DNA from: SXOA01 sp051004015
GTDB taxonomy: Bacteria > Planctomycetota > Planctomycetia > Pirellulales > Pirellulaceae
NCBI GenBank assembly: GCA_051004015.1
Contig: JBPCKT010000136.1
Location: forward strand, 1-18,300
Length of the DNA: 18,300 nt
Direction: 5' to 3'
Below the pieces are notes generated by a model that saw only the letters and a list, made by a program, of their open reading frames with translations, made no database searches and was not told where the DNA came from. Each line of letters begins with the position of its first letter. Position 1 is the first letter of the stretch. The position numbers and the translations under genes were made by a program. This document shows positions 14,280 through 18,300 of the stretch, piece by piece.

Positions 14280-16601
14280 ATGCGCGCCTATCTTGCCATT
14301 ATCAAAGATTCGTTCCGCGAGGCGCTCGCTTCGCGGATCTTGTACATCATGTTGGGGCTGATTTCGCTCCTGCTGCTGATCGCGGCGCCGCTCACCTATC
14401 GCCAGGAACTGACAGTCGGTCTGCATGAGAACGACGCGGATTGGCCCGAGCTCATCGATCAACTCAAGCTGGCGGAAAAGCAGACCAAACCTGGTCCCAC
14501 GCGCCGCATTTGGACGCGGCTGACCCCCGAGCAGCAGAAAAAAGTCTCGGGGCTCAAGCGCCCCGGCAAGCAGCCGACAATCCGCGAGGCATTCGATTAC
14601 AAGGATTCCGTGGAGGAGATTGCCAAATCGCTCGACGAAGTTTCCCGCCTGCCGGACCTGTACGACCGTCCCTCCTGGTCCAGTTCCTCTCTGACTTTTG
14701 AAGGCCGGCAATTGGTCGGCAAGGGAGTCGAAAAGCTGGACGAGCTGGACAAGCTCCGCCTTAATCGCATCCTGTTCGAAGCGGCATTTCCGGGGCTGGT
14801 GCATGTCAGCCCGCGGACGTCGTTTCAACTCCGCTATGCGTTCGTGAGCGACGTCTTTGACCCACTCCCCATCTCGAAAGGGGACTTTCGCGACACGGTT
14901 GCGGCGTACATGCCCTGGCTCATCGATAAGATCCTGCTGGGGGTGGGGCTGCTGATCGCGATCGTGGTCACCGCCCCCATGATTCCGCAGACCTTCGATC
15001 CCGGCTCGTTGCATCTCCTGCTCAGCAAGCCGATCAATCGCTCGCTCTTGTACATCACCAAGTTTTGCGGCGGCTGTGCTTTCGTGGTGGTCTGCGCCAG
15101 TTATTTATTCTTGGGACTATGGCTGCTCGCCGGCGCGCGATGGGGCATTTGGGAGGCGCGAATTCTGATGTGCATACCTATTTACACCTTTGTGTTTGCC
15201 ACCTACTACTCGGTGGCCGCGCTGGCCGGCGCTCTGTGGCGAAACTCGATTGTCTCCATCCTCGTGGCGGCGGTGTTCTGGCTGATTTGTTTTGGCACGG
15301 GCTGGGCCAAGATCGGCCTGGAGTGGAACCGCGGTTTGAACCGCTTCACGAGGCTGGTTCCGTTTGAGGACCAGGTCGTTGCCGTCAATCGCAGTAAAAC
15401 GTCGCGGATTTGGGATGACGACGCGCGGAACTGGGTGATTACCTTCAGAACAGACGAGCAGAAGGACCTGGGACTCCTCGCCACCATCGCCGGTGGCCGC
15501 AATCTCGGCCCTTCCTATGACCCGCGCAACAAGCAGCTGGTCGGTGTGACAATGTCCCTCAGCAACAGCCAGTTCATGGTCGTCGGCGGGAAAAAAGCGC
15601 TCGACTGGAAGCCGGCCGAAGGTCCGCCGGCCCCGACCTCGGCGGTGGCGATTCTGAATGAGCCCGATGGCACTCCGCTGATCATTTCCAACTACTCTCT
15701 GCACCGCGTCACCGGCGAGATCACGCCCGCCCAGGACAAGGTGAAGTTCCTGGGCTATACCCTGCCCAGTCTCAAGGGGAGCGCGATTTCCGAAGCCGGC
15801 CCGCGACCGGCTCAGAGTTGGGGGGGACGGTTCGCGCCGGCCATCGACGCCAAGACCGGTTTGCTCGTGATCTACAACGGGGGCGAATTTACGACCTTGG
15901 CCTTGAAAGGGGGGCGTTACGAGGAGCAGCAGAAAAAGCGGATTTGGGAAAAGGACCGCGGCCGCCCCGTGCTCGCCGCGACGGGCGGGACCATTCTGCT
16001 CGGCAGGGCCAATGGCAAGATCGTCATTTTCGACGCCCAGACCCTGGAAACCAAAGAGACGCTGGAGCCGGAGGCGAAGGCCCGAGCCATTAGCGCCTCC
16101 GCCGCGGCCAATGGCAAATGGATTGCCGTCCTCATGGACAATCACAAGCTCTGGCTCTATGACGTGGAGAAAAGCAAGCTGCAACTGGCGATAGCCACGG
16201 GGCAGGGGGACATCTCCGCCGTGGCTTTTTCCGGCGAAGACCGCTTGCTGGTGGCCGACCGCACGGACCGCGTCTGGGAGTATAGCGCCGCCGACATGAG
16301 CGTTCAGCGGAAAATTGGCCCGACGATGTCCGCTTTTGATCGGACCCTCAACTACCTGGTCTTGCCCGTATACACCATTTGTCCCAAGCCGGGCGAGTTC
16401 TACAAGACCGTCACGCACATTTTGTCCGACCCCAGCCAGGCCCAGGAGAATTCAGAAGCAGCGGAAGACGGCGGGGAAGAGACGGACGAAGCTCCGGCTC
16501 CCGGCGTCCCCCACCCCTGGTCCCCCCTCTGGAGCAGCGCGATCTTCATGGCGGTGATGCTGGCCCTGGGCTGCGCTTACATGCAATGGCAGGAGTTTTA
16601 G
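14280..16601 (+). CDS. ABC-2 permease with a large propeller-like soluble domain
   Basis: The protein has 773 residues. TM helices are predicted by eye at about 20-38, 213-236, 263-286, 296-318, 323-342 and 751-768. A soluble loop (39-210) lies between TM1 and TM2. The stretch SLHLLLSKPINRSLLYITK (243-261) is the coupling-loop pattern of ABC-2 permeases. Residues about 345-745 form a second soluble domain with repeated beta-strand blades (RPVLAATGGTILLGRANGK, GKWIAVLMDNHKLWLYD, EDRLLVADRTDRVWEYS), suggesting a WD40/PQQ-like propeller. The C-terminus is a final TM after an acidic, Pro-rich linker. It starts two bases after the ATPase. The usual ABC-2 subunit is 250-400 residues, so this one is about twice as long. 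Its substrate cannot be told. Confidence 0.85.
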   Translation: MRAYLAIIKDSFREALASRILYIMLGLISLLLLIAAPLTYRQELTVGLHENDADWPELIDQLKLAEKQTKPGPTRRIWTRLTPEQQKKVSGLKRPGKQPTIREAFDYKDSVEEIAKSLDEVSRLPDLYDRPSWSSSSLTFEGRQLVGKGVEKLDELDKLRLNRILFEAAFPGLVHVSPRTSFQLRYAFVSDVFDPLPISKGDFRDTVAAYMPWLIDKILLGVGLLIAIVVTAPMIPQTFDPGSLHLLLSKPINRSLLYITKFCGGCAFVVVCASYLFLGLWLLAGARWGIWEARILMCIPIYTFVFATYYSVAALAGALWRNSIVSILVAAVFWLICFGTGWAKIGLEWNRGLNRFTRLVPFEDQVVAVNRSKTSRIWDDDARNWVITFRTDEQKDLGLLATIAGGRNLGPSYDPRNKQLVGVTMSLSNSQFMVVGGKKALDWKPAEGPPAPTSAVAILNEPDGTPLIISNYSLHRVTGEITPAQDKVKFLGYTLPSLKGSAISEAGPRPAQSWGGRFAPAIDAKTGLLVIYNGGEFTTLALKGGRYEEQQKKRIWEKDRGRPVLAATGGTILLGRANGKIVIFDAQTLETKETLEPEAKARAISASAAANGKWIAVLMDNHKLWLYDVEKSKLQLAIATGQGDISAVAFSGEDRLLVADRTDRVWEYSAADMSVQRKIGPTMSAFDRTLNYLVLPVYTICPKPGEFYKTVTHILSDPSQAQENSEAAEDGGEETDEAPAPGVPHPWSPLWSSAIFMAVMLALGCAYMQWQEF

Positions 16602-16669
16602 GCGTTATCATGAAGGTTGTGGTTCCGATTAGCCCGTTCCATCATTCCACATTCATCACGGAGGTTTCC

Positions 16670-17200
16670 ATGTCCCGCCGAATTATTCTCGTCCTGTCGC
16701 TAGGTTTCACCGCAATCTGGCTCGCCGGCTGCGGACCGACGGACAAAAAGCCCGCCCAGAACGGGGCCAAGCCGGAGGAGCACGCGCACGACCACCCGGC
16801 AGCCGGGCCGCACGGCGGACATTTGGTCGAGCTGGCGGAGCCGGGGAAGGAAAACAAGGAGGAGTACCACGTGGAATGGGACCACGAGGAAAATGGCATC
16901 ATTACCGTCTGGATTCTCGATGGCACGGCCAAGAAGACGGTGCCGATTGCTGACGACAGTATCTTCATTGACGTCAAGACGGGCGACATGACCGAGTCTT
17001 ATGAACTCGCCGCCGCGGACCGCACTAGCGGCGAAAATGCCAGCGCTTTCAAGTTCGAAGTGATGAGCAAGACGCTTTTGGGGCAACTCGAAACGGTGGG
17101 CAAGACCGTCTCCGCAACAATCCGCGTCGATGTGAACGGCAAACTCTATGAAGGGAAGTTTGAAAAAGAAGAGGAAGGCCACGCCGGCCATAAGCACTAG
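16670..17200 (+). CDS. Histidine-rich lipoprotein
   Basis: The protein has 176 residues from ATG 16670, chosen for GGAGG five bases upstream; a longer frame from 16379 runs inside the permease gene. It has a type II signal: MSRRIILVLSLGFTAIWLAGC with lipobox LAGC, lipidated C21. A linker rich in His (38, 40, 42, 48, 51, including GPHGGHLVEL) precedes a beta-rich domain (EYHVEWDHEENGIITVWILD onward). The tail is HAGHKH. The HGGHLVEL-type motif also appears in N-terminal parts of RND efflux adaptor proteins (memory of the family). The His clusters suggest metal binding at the membrane surface. It sits 68 bases after the permease and may be cotranscribed, making metal-linked export a reasonable guess. 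Confidence 0.8.
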   Translation: MSRRIILVLSLGFTAIWLAGCGPTDKKPAQNGAKPEEHAHDHPAAGPHGGHLVELAEPGKENKEEYHVEWDHEENGIITVWILDGTAKKTVPIADDSIFIDVKTGDMTESYELAAADRTSGENASAFKFEVMSKTLLGQLETVGKTVSATIRVDVNGKLYEGKFEKEEEGHAGHKH

Positions 17201-17223
17201 CCTCGGATAGTCCAAACGGAGCA

Positions 17224-17306
17224 GTCCGCAGATTTCGCGGATTTACACAGATGAAATTCAGAGAATCTTGATTCAAAATCTGCGGCCCTCCGCGAAATCT
17301 GCGGAC
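17224..17306. repeat. 18-bp perfect inverted repeat between convergent genes
   Basis: GTCCGCAGATTTCGCGGA (17224-17241) and its exact complement TCCGCGAAATCTGCGGAC (17289-17306) flank a 47-base loop. It lies between the lipoprotein stop (17200) and the DUF1559 stop (17318), so a two-way terminator or a dispersed repeat is likely. The 'CGCAGATTTCGCGGA' theme is common in bacterial intergenic repeats. Confidence 0.85.
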
Positions 17307-17317
17307 GATCCCACTCC

Positions 17318-18187
17318 CTACGGCAAATTCACCGCCTGTCCGTCCTGGCGGTCGGTGATCAGGCGGAGCGTCTGCACGGGGAGCGTCTTGGGGAGGGCTC
17401 GGACCGAGCCGTCTCCGAATAGCACGTTGACCATCGTCGGATCGGGGCTGTTGAACGGCTGCGAGGGATCCCAGGCCACCGGCTGAGCCCAGCTTTCCAG
17501 CGTATTGCCGCTGCCGACCTCGACCGCCATGATCGTGTTGCTGGTGCCGTCCATAACATTCCCCAGCGAGTTTTTTCCGGTTTCGGAAAGCATGGCGTTC
17601 GGCCCGCCGACCAGCATGTAGTCGCAGTGTCCCGGCCTGCCATCCGTGGACGAGGGATTCATGAACGTCGGGATCATCTGCCGAGAGAGGTTGAGGTTGG
17701 CCGGATCGTCCCAGGCTTTGGACTGGTCAAACTGCTTGTACAGAGCATCCTGCTCCAGGAACGGCAGCAGCAGCACCATCCCGCTATACAGCGGCTTGCC
17801 GTCGGCATCCTTGACGATGGCGGGGGGGAGCGCGCCATGCACGTCATGGTACATATGGATGGCAAGGCCGAGCTGCTTGAGGTTGTTCTGCGAATTCATC
17901 CGCGTTGCCGAAGTGCGGACGGTGCCGATCGTGCGAAAGGCGACCAGTGCCACAACTCCACCGCAAACCAGCAACCCGCCGAGTAGCACAATCCCCACGA
18001 TGAGCGCCGCCATCCCCGCCCCGCCCGCTCCGGAGCCCTGGGCAGCGGGTCCTGGATAGGCCGGGCCGCCGGCAAAAGGCACCGTCACATTCTTTCCGCA
18101 GGCGGCGCAGGGACCGGACTGCCCGGCATACTGGTCGGCCACGCTGGTCTGTTTGCCGCAGTGAGGGCAGGAAAACTGAATCGCCAT
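17318..18187 (-). CDS. DUF1559-family protein with N-terminal zinc ribbon
   Basis: The protein has 289 residues. Residues 1-32 form a zinc ribbon (C7-x2-C10 and C27-x2-C30, MAIQFSCPHCGKQTS). A Gly/Pro linker leads to one TM helix at 59-84 (AALIVGIVLLGGLLVCGGVVAL). The DUF1559 (SBP_bac_10) domain follows: NNLKQLGLAIHMYHDVHGALPP (101-122, read in two parts), MVLLLPFLEQDALY, GTSNTIMAVEV and the C-terminal LFGDGSVRALP. Typical members start with a type IV prepilin-like leader; here a cytoplasmic zinc ribbon and ordinary TM replace it. The start at 18187 has AAAGGA eight bases upstream. A longer frame from 18247 has no such support. DUF1559 proteins are hugely expanded in planctomycetes; their function is largely unknown. 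Confidence 0.9.
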   Translation of the reverse strand: MAIQFSCPHCGKQTSVADQYAGQSGPCAACGKNVTVPFAGGPAYPGPAAQGSGAGGAGMAALIVGIVLLGGLLVCGGVVALVAFRTIGTVRTSATRMNSQNNLKQLGLAIHMYHDVHGALPPAIVKDADGKPLYSGMVLLLPFLEQDALYKQFDQSKAWDDPANLNLSRQMIPTFMNPSSTDGRPGHCDYMLVGGPNAMLSETGKNSLGNVMDGTSNTIMAVEVGSGNTLESWAQPVAWDPSQPFNSPDPTMVNVLFGDGSVRALPKTLPVQTLRLITDRQDGQAVNLP

Positions 18188-18300
18188 GGTTGGTTCCTTT
18201 GGTCCCAAAGTAGTGCGCTCCCTCCCTGGGCGGACAGACCCGCACACGAAGGGTGCAGGCTCCCCTAAAAAGTCTGAACCAGCTGGTGCTCCTTCCTCTC

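Noticed and set aside
15117..16418. 433-codon (-) strand frame opposite the permease
   Set aside because: Antisense to a gene with TM helices and ABC-2 motifs; no start signal or recognisable fold.
16379..16669. Upstream extension of the lipoprotein frame
   Set aside because: It lies inside the permease gene in another frame; GGAGG and a lipoprotein signal mark the start at 16670.

Overview
The window reads as a high-GC chromosomal stretch of a planctomycete (Planctomycetota; Gemmata/Pirellula-like lineages are likely, the exact genus cannot be told). The basis is a DUF1559 protein with a zinc-ribbon head, a broken small membrane protein with the 'MKYSLRSLMVV' type of N-terminus I associate with planctomycetes, an NtrC-type two-component pair, a HEAT-repeat membrane protein, an ABC transporter whose permease carries a very large soluble domain, and many short dispersed inverted and tandem repeats between genes. 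No rRNA, tRNA, CRISPR array, transposase or phage structural gene is seen.

Layout: 1-394 is gene-free and holds a 58-base C homopolymer and REP-like GC-rich hairpins. 395-889 (-) is a secreted copper-storage-type protein with 18 cysteines. 1086-2763 (-) is a three-gene cassette behind a near-consensus sigma70 promoter: an HTH/zinc-finger protein, a 66-residue protein, and an ABC-type ATPase fused to a GNAT acetyltransferase. A 7-bp tandem repeat sits just before the third gene. A small basic protein (3010-3291, +) is followed by a long palindrome, then by (-) genes for a MerR/TPR protein and a membrane-anchored methyltransferase. Next come a HEPN/MNT toxin-antitoxin pair (5096-5831, -), a small membrane-protein gene broken by a 19-bp repeat expansion and a second frameshift (5909-6479, -), and a possible two-TM mini-protein (6671-6859, +).

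The centre is an overlapping histidine kinase / sigma54-activator operon (6982-9988, -). It is separated by a perfect 27-bp inverted repeat from a HEAT-repeat protein (10336-12096, +) that has its own promoter. A VapBC pair with an apparently leaderless promoter follows (12109-12737, -). Upstream of it is a 265-nt (-) strand region with several hairpins, a strong intrinsic terminator and a 14-codon ORF behind a perfect AAGGAGGT site. I could not match this to any RNA family I know, and it is the most interesting non-coding object here.

The right end carries an ABC-2 type exporter (ATPase 13291-14277, permease 14280-16601, +), a histidine-rich lipoprotein probably read from the same transcript, an 18-bp inverted repeat between convergent genes, and a zinc-ribbon DUF1559 protein (-).

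Functionally the window mixes envelope and metal handling (copper storage, His-rich lipoprotein, ABC-2 exporter), sigma54-dependent signalling, two toxin-antitoxin modules, and an unexplained ATPase-acetyltransferase cassette. All functional calls come from motifs read by eye; no database search was run.
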